The notes beneath the pieces are model-generated. The model ran no database searches. It was not told the origin of the DNA and was given only the letters and a program-made list of their open reading frames with translations. A DNA stretch of 64,000 nt, from NCBI GenBank assembly GCA_044221555.1, contig JBGAOY010000010.1, positions 62,001 to 126,000 of the forward strand, given 5' to 3'. Of the stretch, positions 34,480 through 42,571 are shown one piece after another (position 1 is the first letter of the stretch; each line of letters begins with the position of its first letter). A program made the translations under genes and the position numbers. The DNA comes from JAEUJM01 sp044221555 (lineage in GTDB: Bacteria > Actinomycetota > Acidimicrobiia > Acidimicrobiales > DATDAH01).

Positions 34480-35403
34480 TCAGTCCTCGCGATCGGGGGT
34501 GGGGGCGATTGCGTTGAGGGTCTCGACGCTGGGGGTGAAGTAGTAGGCGCCGCTCACCGGGTGGACGAAGTCCATGAGGCGGTCGTGGATGCCGTCGCCC
34601 GACGTGCCGTACATCTTGGCCAGCATGCGGTCGAAGGCCTCGAGGCCGTCGCTGAAGGCGATGAAGTAGAGGCCGAACTCCTCGCTGTTCCCGTAGGGCA
34701 CCGAGCGGCGGTAGATCTCGATCTCCTCGCCGTCCTCGTCCTCGATCTCGACCCGGGCGATGTGGGCGTCGGCGGGCTTGTCGTCCAGCTCGGTGCTGTC
34801 GTCCTTGGTGCGGCCGATCGTCGCTTCCTGGGCCGCCGTGTCGAGCGCGTCGAAGGCGTTCAGATCGTGGATGTAGCGCTGGGTGATGACGAAGCTGCCG
34901 CCGGCGCCCGGCCCGTCGGCGACGACCGCGAGCTCACGGGCCTCCTCCACCGGGGGGTTGGCGGTGCCGTCGATGAAGCCGGTGAGGTCGCGGTTGTCGT
35001 GCCACACCCACGAGACCGTCTCGCGGGCCAGCGTGGCCAGGCCGTCGAGGGCGCGGCGGGCCCGGTGGGCCACGTCGAAGTTCCGGTCGATCCGGTTGCT
35101 GTGGACCCAGAGGAACAGGTCTTCCTGGGTGGCGACGGCGACGGGGCCCGGCTCGGCGCCCACCTGGGTGAACGGGTGGAAGCCGGTGGGCGCGTCGTCG
35201 GGGGCGAGGCGCCCCAGCAGGTCGGGGCCGAACCCGACCGCGAGGTTCACGGCATCGGTCGGGGTGACGCCGGTGGCCTCGCCGCGTACTTCGGAGATCG
35301 CGGCACGGACGGCGTCGAGGCCGGCACCGTCGGCCAGGCGGTAGTGGAGGAACCAGTGGGACTGCGTCCCCTCGGCGAACACAGCAGGTTGCGGTTGCGA
35401 CAT
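34480..35403 (-). CDS. Dyp-type (dye-decolorizing) heme peroxidase
   Basis: A 307-residue heme peroxidase of the Dyp superfamily (YfeX/cytosolic type). The distal-site motif is GFIDGT (142-147, Asp145), the proximal heme ligand is probably His214 in ADAHIARVEI, and the conserved Arg lies in IYRRSVPYG (about 231-239). There is no signal peptide or Tat motif, so it is cytoplasmic, possibly encapsulated or iron-related. It is divergent from the SDR at 35436 with only 32 bases between. Confidence 0.92.
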   Translation of the reverse strand: MSQPQPAVFAEGTQSHWFLHYRLADGAGLDAVRAAISEVRGEATGVTPTDAVNLAVGFGPDLLGRLAPDDAPTGFHPFTQVGAEPGPVAVATQEDLFLWVHSNRIDRNFDVAHRARRALDGLATLARETVSWVWHDNRDLTGFIDGTANPPVEEARELAVVADGPGAGGSFVITQRYIHDLNAFDALDTAAQEATIGRTKDDSTELDDKPADAHIARVEIEDEDGEEIEIYRRSVPYGNSEEFGLYFIAFSDGLEAFDRMLAKMYGTSGDGIHDRLMDFVHPVSGAYYFTPSVETLNAIAPTPDRED

Positions 35404-35435
35404 GGCCTGCTGTCTAGCCGCTCTAACGTGGCCCG

Positions 35436-36299
35436 GTGACCAACAGCGTGGACGGATCGTCGGGCATCGCGGGGAACGCGGCGCTCATCACGGGCGGCGG
35501 TAGCGGCATCGGCCTCGGATGCGCAGCCCGCTTCGCCGCCGAGGGCGCCCACGTCACCATCTGCGGCCGTAGCGAGGAGCGCCTCGCCGGCGCCGCCGAG
35601 CAGATCCGTGCGGTGGCCGCCGAGGGTGCGACGGTGGCGTCCATCGCCTGCGACGTGACCGACGAAGCGCAGGTGGCCGCGGCAGTGGCCAAGGCGTGCG
35701 AGCCCACGGGTGGGCTCGACATCGTCGTCACCTCGGCGGGGGGCTCACTGACCGCCGGCCCGGTGCACTCCATCGACGTGGACCTGTGGCGCCAGACGGT
35801 CGACCTCAACCTCACCGGCACCTTCCTCACCCTGAAGCACGCCGCCCCCGTGATGGTGCGGGGCGGCGGCGGGTCGTTCATCGCCATCTCGTCGATCGCC
35901 GGCTCGCTCACCCATCGCTGGTTCGGCGCCTACGGTCCGTCCAAGGCGGGCATCGAGCAGTTGGTGGCCATGGCCGCCGACGAGCTGGGGGCGTCGAACG
36001 TGCGGGTGAACGCCATCGCGCCCGGCATCGTCGACACCGAGCTGATGGGCGCGGTCACCGCCGGCAGCCCCGTGCTCGACGACTACCTCTCCCAGATGCC
36101 GATCTCCCGGGTGGGGACGGTGGATGACTGCGCCGGCGCGGCGCTGTTCTTCGCCGGGCCGGACGCCACGTGGGTGACTGGGCAGGTGCTGCAGGTGGAC
36201 GGCGGCCACAGCCTCCGCCGAGGCCCGGACTTCCGGGCCTTCTTCGAGCCCCTGTTCGGGGCCGACGGCCTCCGCGGCGTCGTGGCGGACGAGGGGTAG
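35436..36299 (+). CDS. SDR-family oxidoreductase
   Basis: A 287-residue classical SDR: ALITGGGSGIGLGCAARFA, an SAGGS variant of NNAG, Ser in ISSIAGS and YGPSK. It resembles trans-2-enoyl-CoA or 2,4-dienoyl-CoA reductase-like SDRs by the GRSEERL NADP-type motif after beta-2 (Arg instead of Asp), so NADP is likely. It ends with an extended FFEPLFGADGLRGVV tail. The GTG at 35436 is used. Followed 10 bases later by an alpha/beta hydrolase on the same strand. Confidence 0.88.
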   Translation: MTNSVDGSSGIAGNAALITGGGSGIGLGCAARFAAEGAHVTICGRSEERLAGAAEQIRAVAAEGATVASIACDVTDEAQVAAAVAKACEPTGGLDIVVTSAGGSLTAGPVHSIDVDLWRQTVDLNLTGTFLTLKHAAPVMVRGGGGSFIAISSIAGSLTHRWFGAYGPSKAGIEQLVAMAADELGASNVRVNAIAPGIVDTELMGAVTAGSPVLDDYLSQMPISRVGTVDDCAGAALFFAGPDATWVTGQVLQVDGGHSLRRGPDFRAFFEPLFGADGLRGVVADEG

Positions 36300-36309
36300 G
36301 AGGCACGTC

Positions 36310-37254
36310 ATGAGCGATACGGGGGCTGCGTACGATCCGGGGTACCCGGAGTTCGAGCTGTTGCACGAGAACGCCGCCGAGGTGGGCCTGCCGCACCCCG
36401 GCGACGTGCGGGTCGAGCGGGTGTTCGTCGAGGTGGACACCGACGGCCGCAAGGTGAGCGCCTTGAAGTGGGGCGAGGGCGAGCCCGACGTCGTCCTGGT
36501 GCACGGTGGCGCCCAGAACGCCCACACCTGGGACACGGTGGCGTTGGCGCTCGATCGTCCCGCCCTCGCCATCGACCTTCCCGGGCACGGCCACTCCGAC
36601 TGGCGCGACGACCACGCGTACTGGCCCCCGATGATGGCTGCCGACCTGGCCAAGGTGATCGGCTCCCTCGCCCCCGACGCCGACCTCGTGGTGGGCATGT
36701 CGCTCGGCGGGCTCACCTCGCTCTGCCTCGCCGCCACCCACCCCTTCCTGGTCGAGCGCCTGGCCATCGTCGACGTCACCCCGGGGACCGACCACGCCAA
36801 GGCCGAGCCCATCGTCACCTTCATCAGCGGCCCCGAGACGTTCGCCAGCTTCGACGAGATCCTGGCCCGCACCATCGAGCACAACCCCACCCGCTCCGAG
36901 TCGTCACTGCGCCGGGGCGTGCTGCACAACGCCAAGGAGAACCCCGACGGCACCTGGTCGTGGCGGTACGACGCCGTGCGTGACTGGAAGGCCGCCGGCG
37001 CTGACGACACCAGCCGGTTGGCCGACTTCACCACCCTCTGGGAGGCGGTGGACGCGGCCGACATGCCCGTCCTGCTCCTTCGGGGCGCCAACTCCGGGGT
37101 GGTGGGTGACGAGGACGTGGAGGAGCTTCGGCGGCGCAAGCCCGACGCCGAGGTGATCGTCGTCCCCGATGCCGGCCACAGCATCCAGGGCGATCAGCCC
37201 CTCGTGCTGGCCGAGCACCTCGCCGGCTTCATCGACCGAGCGGGGCGCGAGTAG
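36310..37254 (+). CDS. Alpha/beta hydrolase
   Basis: A 314-residue alpha/beta-hydrolase-fold enzyme. VVLVHGGAQNAHTWD holds the oxyanion hole, GMSLGG (about residues 133-138) the nucleophile Ser, and DAGHSIQGDQP near the C-terminus the catalytic His. It resembles C-C-bond or ester hydrolases of the HsaD/lipolytic kind, but lacks features that would separate them by eye. It probably shares a transcript with the SDR upstream. Confidence 0.87.
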   Translation: MSDTGAAYDPGYPEFELLHENAAEVGLPHPGDVRVERVFVEVDTDGRKVSALKWGEGEPDVVLVHGGAQNAHTWDTVALALDRPALAIDLPGHGHSDWRDDHAYWPPMMAADLAKVIGSLAPDADLVVGMSLGGLTSLCLAATHPFLVERLAIVDVTPGTDHAKAEPIVTFISGPETFASFDEILARTIEHNPTRSESSLRRGVLHNAKENPDGTWSWRYDAVRDWKAAGADDTSRLADFTTLWEAVDAADMPVLLLRGANSGVVGDEDVEELRRRKPDAEVIVVPDAGHSIQGDQPLVLAEHLAGFIDRAGRE

Positions 37255-37296
37255 GCCGTTGCCGAGGTGTCGACGAGGCGCATGTTGCGGCTGACC

Positions 37297-37314
37297 GAGC
37301 GGATCTGACCGCTC
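37297..37314. terminator. Small hairpin between convergent genes
   Basis: GAGCGG-ATCTGA-CCGCTC, 6-base arms, directly beside the stop of the SnoaL-like gene and 43 bases after the hydrolase stop. Possibly a two-way terminator; short. Confidence 0.35.
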
Positions 37315-37836
37315 TCACTCCCAGAATCGCTGCCAGGTCTCGTGGCGGTAGGGGATCGTGCCGGTGCCCACCTGGTGCTCGGGCCAGTTGGCCGGGGGCT
37401 GGGTGAGCGGATGCTCGGCCAGGACCACGCCCCAGAACAGCTCGTGCTTGCGCCGGGTGAAGTACCAGGTGCCGTCCCGGCGCTCGTACCAGTCGCTGTA
37501 CTGGATCGCGTGCTCGACCAGGTCGGGGCTGCCCGGCGTGGCCTGGATGCGGGCCCGGCAGTAGACGGTGCCGGTGGCCGTGTCGGGGTCGTCGGGGTCG
37601 AGCTCGATCAGGTGGTTGCCCACGAACAGCATCGACACACCGATGCGCTTGAGGCCGTCGCCGAAGTCCTTGCGCAGCACCTCGCGCCCGGTGCCGGCCT
37701 TGCCCACCCACACGTCCTCGACGTAGAGCGACACCAGCAGGTCCAGGTCGCGCCGGTCGACGGCGAGCGCGTAGCGCAGCGCCAGCCGGCGGATCTCCTC
37801 GTGCGAGCTCAACTGATCGTGGGTGAACGGGCTCAT
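37315..37836 (-). CDS. SnoaL-like / NTF2-fold protein
   Basis: A 173-residue protein of the SnoaL-like polyketide cyclase/ketosteroid-isomerase fold. The N-terminal helix EEIRRLALRYALAVDRRDLDLLVSLYVEDV is the family hallmark. A beta-sheet part follows: GNHLIELDPDDPDTATGTVYCRARIQ, IQYSDWYERRDGTWYFTRRKHEL. The ATG at 37836 is preferred over 37854 because helix 1 begins shortly after it. Such proteins often act on polycyclic or steroid-like compounds, but many have unknown function. Confidence 0.85.
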   Translation of the reverse strand: MSPFTHDQLSSHEEIRRLALRYALAVDRRDLDLLVSLYVEDVWVGKAGTGREVLRKDFGDGLKRIGVSMLFVGNHLIELDPDDPDTATGTVYCRARIQATPGSPDLVEHAIQYSDWYERRDGTWYFTRRKHELFWGVVLAEHPLTQPPANWPEHQVGTGTIPYRHETWQRFWE

Positions 37837-37919
37837 CGCCCCACTCTGGCCCACGCCGGCGGCCCAGCCCAGCCCGACCCCGGCTCAGCCGGCCCCGGGC
37901 CCGACCCGGTCTGCTCCCA

Positions 37920-38810
37920 TCAGGCGGCGGGACGGCGGCCGTGCACCGACGCGGTCACCGTGGCCGCCGCCTGCATCAGCCGGTCGGCCAGCACGCTCAC
38001 CTCGGTGCCGGTGAGCGTGCCCCCGTAGCCGAGCAGGGCCAGCAGGATGGCCACACGGCCGTCGGCGTCGAACACCGGCGCGGCGATGTGGTTCACCCGG
38101 TACGACCGCTCGGGCTCGAGGTCGATCAGCAGGTAGTCCTCGTGGCCGAGCTGGTCGACCAGCTCGCCCACGTCGCGGCGTGAGCGTGCCCGTGTGGCTG
38201 CCGCTCCGGCCAGGGCCCGGCCGAGGCGGGCATGGGTGTCGGCCTCGAGTGTGACCGAGTAGCCCCGTTCCCGCACCGCCGCGAGCGCGTCCACGAACCG
38301 CGCTCGGTCGTCGTCGGTGGCCGAGGGCCCGGCCCGTCCCAACCACCGGGCGACGGCGTCGGGGTCGTCCCACGCCACGAACGCGGTGCCGAACGGGGGC
38401 ACGATGGGGACCCGCTGGCCCACGGCCACGCTCACGGCGAGCGGCCGCGGTGTCCCGGCCCGCTCGAGCACCACCATGTCGCCGTCCACCGAGGCGGTGG
38501 CGAGGCACTCGAGGCCCAGGTCGTCGGCGAGGCGACGCATCTCGGGCCGGGCGAAGTCGACCACCGGGTACTGCTCGAGCGCCGCCCGCCCCACACCGAT
38601 GAGCGCCGGACCGAGGGCGTAGTCCTTGCGGATGGGGTGGCGAACCAGGTAGCCGGCGTCGGTGAGCGCCGTGAGCACGGCGTGGGCCGTGGCCTTGTTC
38701 AGGTCCAGCCGCCGGGCCAGCTCCGACAGGCTCCACGGCTGGGAGGGGTGGGCCGCGAGGAAGTCCAGGATCGCCGTGGTGCGCTCCACCGCCGGCGCCG
38801 GGCGCGCCAC
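37920..38810 (-). CDS. IclR-family transcriptional regulator
   Basis: A 296-residue regulator with an N-terminal winged helix-turn-helix (WSLSELARRLDLNKATAHAVLTALTDAGYLVR, about residues 26-57). A C-terminal IclR ligand domain (YALGPALIGVG, LECLATASVDGDMVVLERAG, NHIAAPVFDADGRVAILLAL) follows. It starts with GTG at 38810. It stands alone and precedes the SnoaL gene on the same strand by 83 bases. A PAL element lies just upstream of its start (38840-38889). Effector unknown. Confidence 0.9.
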   Translation of the reverse strand: MARPAPAVERTTAILDFLAAHPSQPWSLSELARRLDLNKATAHAVLTALTDAGYLVRHPIRKDYALGPALIGVGRAALEQYPVVDFARPEMRRLADDLGLECLATASVDGDMVVLERAGTPRPLAVSVAVGQRVPIVPPFGTAFVAWDDPDAVARWLGRAGPSATDDDRARFVDALAAVRERGYSVTLEADTHARLGRALAGAAATRARSRRDVGELVDQLGHEDYLLIDLEPERSYRVNHIAAPVFDADGRVAILLALLGYGGTLTGTEVSVLADRLMQAAATVTASVHGRRPAA

Positions 38811-38839
38811 GCTCAGTGACCTCTCGTCCCGAAACCCTC

Positions 38840-38889
38840 GTTCCGGTGACTGGATCGTGTTGCCAGCGTCATGATCCAGCCACCAGAAC
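38840..38889. repeat. PAL element between co-directional genes
   Basis: GTTCCGGTGACTGGATC (38840-38856) and GATCCAGCCACCAGAAC (38873-38889) are inverted copies with two mismatches and a 16-base loop. It lies between the SGNH gene stop (38950) and the IclR start (38810), both on the minus strand. Confidence 0.55.
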
Positions 38890-38949
38890 GGTCGGGGTCA
38901 GGGCGTCGGGCGTTTCCGGGCAGGTCGGGCATGGGGCGGGGAGCGGCCG

Positions 38950-39960
38950 TCAGCCGGTGGGGGGCAGGCCGAGGGCGGCGGCGACGGCGGGGCCGATGGC
39001 GTCGGCCATGGCCTGGTGGCCGGCGTCGCCGGGGTGGATGCCGTCGTCGAGCAGCGACGGGTCGACGATGGGCCGGCCCTCCACGAGGGTGAGTTGGCCG
39101 TCGCCGGCGGCGATGCGGTCGCCCACCACCTGCTCGAACACCGCTCTCAGGTCCACGAGGCTCGCGCCCAGCCGGTTCGGCGTGGTCTCGGCGTCGGGGC
39201 GGGTGATGGGGCTGACCGCGACGATCGGCGTGTCCGGGTGGCCCTGACGGACGATGTCGAGGAAGGCGATGAGCCCCTCGCGGAACATCCCGGCGCTGAA
39301 GGGGATGCGGGTCCAGCAGTTGGTGCCGTGGGCGACGGTGATCACGTCGGCGGGAAGGCCGGCGATCTCCTCCGCACTGGGGATCTCGCCGCGCGCCGAG
39401 CCCGAGTAACCCAGGTTCTGCACGTCGATGCCGTAGCGCCGACCGATCACGCTCGGCCACGACCGCCCCGGCGTCGACACCGTCCAGCCCTCGGTGATCG
39501 AGTCGCCGTAGGCCACCCAGCGGGGCTGCGCCGCGGCCGGCTGGATCGATCCGGCGCCGGCGGCTCGGATGGCGGTCACCGTGGGCAACATGCGCTCGGG
39601 CAGGTGGACGATGGCCCGCTCGGACCCGCCGGCGCCCGGCAGGCGCACGGTGCCCTCGCCCACCAGGGCGGCCTCGGACGCCACCAGCTCGCCGTCGCGC
39701 CACAGCGTGAACTCGCCGCCCTCGCCGCCGCCCAGGTAGCCGAAGGGCGCCTGGGCGGTGACGTAGTCGACCTCCACCTCCTCGGCGTCGCCGCTGAACT
39801 CCAGGCGGACGCCGGCGGGCACCGACGCCATCGTCCAGGTGTCCATCGGCAACCGCAGCATGGGCAGTTCCGGTTTTGCCCGTGGATACGGGACGCCCCC
39901 TCCCGATGGGAAGGGGGCGCCCCGCAGGTACGGCTCGGGCTGCTCGGGGCGCCCGGTCAT
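38950..39960 (-). CDS. SGNH/GDSL esterase with N-terminal beta domain
   Basis: A 336-residue protein. The first 140 residues look like a beta-sandwich domain, typical of acetylxylan-esterase-like (CE2/SGNH) proteins; then GDSITEG (152-158) gives the nucleophile Ser, AHGTNCW the block III Asn, and DGIHPGDAGHQ the Asp/His. No signal peptide is seen, so it may act inside the cell. The ATG at 39960 lies 2 bases after the stop of the LLM monooxygenase, so the two are cotranscribed and perhaps act on the same ester or lactone. Confidence 0.85.
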   Translation of the reverse strand: MTGRPEQPEPYLRGAPFPSGGGVPYPRAKPELPMLRLPMDTWTMASVPAGVRLEFSGDAEEVEVDYVTAQAPFGYLGGGEGGEFTLWRDGELVASEAALVGEGTVRLPGAGGSERAIVHLPERMLPTVTAIRAAGAGSIQPAAAQPRWVAYGDSITEGWTVSTPGRSWPSVIGRRYGIDVQNLGYSGSARGEIPSAEEIAGLPADVITVAHGTNCWTRIPFSAGMFREGLIAFLDIVRQGHPDTPIVAVSPITRPDAETTPNRLGASLVDLRAVFEQVVGDRIAAGDGQLTLVEGRPIVDPSLLDDGIHPGDAGHQAMADAIGPAVAAALGLPPTG

Positions 39961-39962
39961 GG

Positions 39963-41132
39963 CTACGAGTCGACCCGGCCCTCGGAGATGGCCTTGAACT
40001 TGGCCGCGGGGGAGTCGTCCGGCGGCACGTAGGCCTCGATCTCGGGGAGCACTTCCTTCCCGATGGTCTCGATGGTGGCCATGATCGACTCGTGCGGCAG
40101 GTAGCCGAACTGCGAGTAGCAGATCAGCGAGTCGCAGCCGAGGTCGGCGTAGTGGCGCATCTTCTCGAAGCACTTCTCGGCATCGCCGATGACGATCATG
40201 TCGCCGTTGTTGAAGGCGTCGACGGGCACCTTGCCCTCCTTCAGCGGCTTCATCAACGGGAAGATGCGGTCCACCTCTTCCTGCGGGGTGAGGGGGAACT
40301 CCCAGTCGATGGTGAACTGCGCGAGGTTCTGGTACCACCAGGCCACCGACTCCCAGACCCGGTTCTCCTCGAACTTCGACTCGTCCTCGCAGTGCACGAG
40401 CGTGTACGCCGCCACCCGGTTGTTGACCACCTTGGTCAGCGGGGTGTTGTTCACCTGGGCGGTGCGGTAGTTCTCGATGGCCTTGGCCATCAGCTCGATG
40501 GGCTGCATGATCGTGAACGACAGCAGCCCCAGGCCGAGCGAGCCGGCGACGGCGGCCGACTCGGCGGACGTGGCGGCCATCCACACGGGCGGGTGCGGGT
40601 CCTGCACCGGCTTCGGGGTGACCATGCGCTTGGGGAACGAGAAGCGCTCGCTCTCGTACTCGAAGTACTCCTGCTCCCACATGCCGCACACGATCTCGAT
40701 GGCCTCGCGCCAGTCGCTGCGGCTCTGCTCGCGGTCGACGCCGAACGCGGTCTGCTCCATGGGGGTGGAGCGGCCCGTCCCCCATTCGACCCGGCCGTTC
40801 GACAAGATGTCGACCGTGGCCACCTTCTCGGCGATGCGGGCGGGGTTGATGAAGCCGAACGGCGTGAGGGTGACGCCGAAGCCCATCTTGATGTTCTCGG
40901 TGACGGTGGAGAGCCCGCCCAGCAGCACCTCGGAGGCGGGGCAGTGCGAGCGGCCCTCGCGGAAGTGGTGCTCGACGACCCAGACGGTGTTGTACCCGAG
41001 CGTGTCGGCCAGCTTGATCTGCTCGATGGCCTCCCGGTACGACTTCTGCTCGGCGGCCCGCTGGCCGTACGGGTGGTCGCCCCCGCTCCAGGGCTTCGGG
41101 CAGTCGATCTCGTACAGCATGTCCAGCTTCAT
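39963..41132 (-). CDS. LLM-class flavin-dependent monooxygenase
   Basis: A 389-residue bacterial-luciferase-type enzyme. MKLDMLYEIDCPKPW begins it; then VVEHHFREGRSHCPASE (EHH motif), FGVTLTPFGFINPARIAEKVATVDILSNGRVEWGTGRSTPMEQTAFG and PVWMAATSAESAAVAGSLGLG. It is long for the family and similar in build to the enzyme at 20738. The ATG at 41132 follows a GAGGGGA ribosome site. Upstream are a TTGCAAT direct repeat and a KstR-like box. A flavin monooxygenase beside an esterase suggests a Baeyer-Villiger-like step followed by ester hydrolysis, as an inference. Confidence 0.88.
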   Translation of the reverse strand: MKLDMLYEIDCPKPWSGGDHPYGQRAAEQKSYREAIEQIKLADTLGYNTVWVVEHHFREGRSHCPASEVLLGGLSTVTENIKMGFGVTLTPFGFINPARIAEKVATVDILSNGRVEWGTGRSTPMEQTAFGVDREQSRSDWREAIEIVCGMWEQEYFEYESERFSFPKRMVTPKPVQDPHPPVWMAATSAESAAVAGSLGLGLLSFTIMQPIELMAKAIENYRTAQVNNTPLTKVVNNRVAAYTLVHCEDESKFEENRVWESVAWWYQNLAQFTIDWEFPLTPQEEVDRIFPLMKPLKEGKVPVDAFNNGDMIVIGDAEKCFEKMRHYADLGCDSLICYSQFGYLPHESIMATIETIGKEVLPEIEAYVPPDDSPAAKFKAISEGRVDS

Positions 41133-41216
41133 CAGGGTCCCCTCGGTCGGGTGTCGGGTCGGATCGGGTCGGTCGGATGACGGGTGCGCACCGCGGCGTG
41201 CCTGCGGACTTCTCGT

Positions 41217-41243
41217 TTGCAATCACAAACACCCGGTTGCAAT
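41217..41243. promoter_or_regulatory. Direct repeat TTGCAAT, 20 bases apart
   Basis: TTGCAAT at 41217-41223 and 41237-41243, two helical turns apart, in an unusually AT-rich stretch of the divergent region. Could be a regulator site or part of the promoter of the LLM gene. Confidence 0.35.
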
Positions 41244-41257
41244 ATCGACCGATAGGC

Positions 41258-41271
41258 TAGAACGAGTTCTC
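41258..41271. promoter_or_regulatory. KstR-like operator TAGAACGAGTTCTC
   Basis: Matches T-nn-AAC-nn-GTT-nn-A at all fixed positions except the last (C for A); the palindrome GAAC..GTTC is intact. It lies between the divergent LLM monooxygenase (126 bases) and the M50 protease (84 bases). Confidence 0.55.
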
Positions 41272-41354
41272 GCCAACGGTCAAGCGACCCTGCCGCCACG
41301 AGCCACCAGCGCTCCGACCACGACGGTGCCACGAACCACGAGGAGTGGGCGGCC

Positions 41355-42518
41355 ATGACCGCACCCCATGCCGAGGCGGCGGCCGAGTCCACCGGCTGGG
41401 CCGTGCACCTGCGCCTCGGCGACGTGCCGGTGCGCGTCGAGCTGAGCTTCTTCCTGATCGCGGCGCTCCTCGGGTCCAGCCTGGGGACGGTGCAGGGGGT
41501 GGCCATCTGGGTGGCGGTGGTCATGGTGTCGGTGCTCGTGCACGAGCTCGGCCACGCCGTGGCGATGCGCCTCTCCGGGGTGTCGTCGCGCATCGTGTTG
41601 CACGGCATGGGCGGGCTCACCATCCCCGCGGCATCCATCCCGTCGCGACCGAAGCGGATCGCGGTCGACCTCGCCGGCCCGCTGTCGGGCCTGTTCCTGC
41701 TCGGGGTGCCCGCGGTGTGGCTCAGCCGGACTATGGACGACCCGAGCCAGGTGCTCGACCTGGTGATCTTCTCGGTGGTCTGGGTGAACGTGGCCTGGTC
41801 GTTCGTGAACCTGCTGCCGATCCTGCCCCTCGACGGGGGCAACGTCACCAAGGAGGTGCTCGACGCGGTCACCCGCGAGCAGGGTGAGGTGCCGGCGCGG
41901 GTGGTGTCGATCGCCGTGGCCGGGGCCGGGGGCCTGTGGGCCCTGCGCAGCGGGTTCGTGTTCGCCGGCATGTTCGCCCTGTTCTTCCTGGCCGCGAACT
42001 GGCGGGCGCTGTCGGAGCGGCGCAGCGGCGAGGTGGCCGAGGAGGTGCGGCGGGCTTACGTGGCGCTGGCCCAGGGCGATGCCGACACCGCCCTCGAGCT
42101 GGCGTGGGCCGCGGTGCCGCGCGCCAAGCCCGCCGACCTGCGGGCCGTGGCCATCGACGTCGCCGCCTGGGCCCACGTGGCCCTCGGCGACGACGACGCG
42201 GCCCGGCTGGCCCTGCGTCGCCTGCCGCCCGACCGCGAGCCCAGCGGGCACCTCCGGTGCGTGCTCCTCGAGACCGACCGGGCCGAACGGGTGAACGCCA
42301 CGGTCGACGAGTGGTTGGGCGAGGGTGGGCTGCTGCCACCGCCGGCCTACGCCCGGGCGCTCGACCGTGACGGCCTGCTCGACACGGTGATCGACCGCCT
42401 GCTCGCCTCGCGGGCCGACACCGCGCCCCGGGCCCGAGGTGCGATGGCCCGCGTGCTGGTGGCCGCCGGACGTCTCGACCAGGCCGCCCGTCTGGGCCCC
42501 CCGGAAGCCCCCGTCTGA
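41355..42518 (+). CDS. M50 site-2-protease-like membrane metalloprotease, copy 1
   Basis: A 387-residue protein. Membrane segments near residues 30-65 carry the zinc motif HELGH (63-67), and LPLDGG (157-162) is the third-ligand segment of intramembrane proteases (M50/Rip3-like). The C-terminal 160 residues are soluble helical repeats (EVRRAYVALAQGDADTALELAWAAV) like TPR. It lacks PDZ and CBS domains. It is followed 53 bases later by a paralogue of the same build. Such proteases usually cut membrane-bound anti-sigma factors; no target is visible nearby. Confidence 0.87.
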   Translation: MTAPHAEAAAESTGWAVHLRLGDVPVRVELSFFLIAALLGSSLGTVQGVAIWVAVVMVSVLVHELGHAVAMRLSGVSSRIVLHGMGGLTIPAASIPSRPKRIAVDLAGPLSGLFLLGVPAVWLSRTMDDPSQVLDLVIFSVVWVNVAWSFVNLLPILPLDGGNVTKEVLDAVTREQGEVPARVVSIAVAGAGGLWALRSGFVFAGMFALFFLAANWRALSERRSGEVAEEVRRAYVALAQGDADTALELAWAAVPRAKPADLRAVAIDVAAWAHVALGDDDAARLALRRLPPDREPSGHLRCVLLETDRAERVNATVDEWLGEGGLLPPPAYARALDRDGLLDTVIDRLLASRADTAPRARGAMARVLVAAGRLDQAARLGPPEAPV

Positions 42519-42571
42519 TCACCTGCGGCGGACGCCCTCAGGCGGCGGCTGCCCGCGGCCGACAGAACTCC

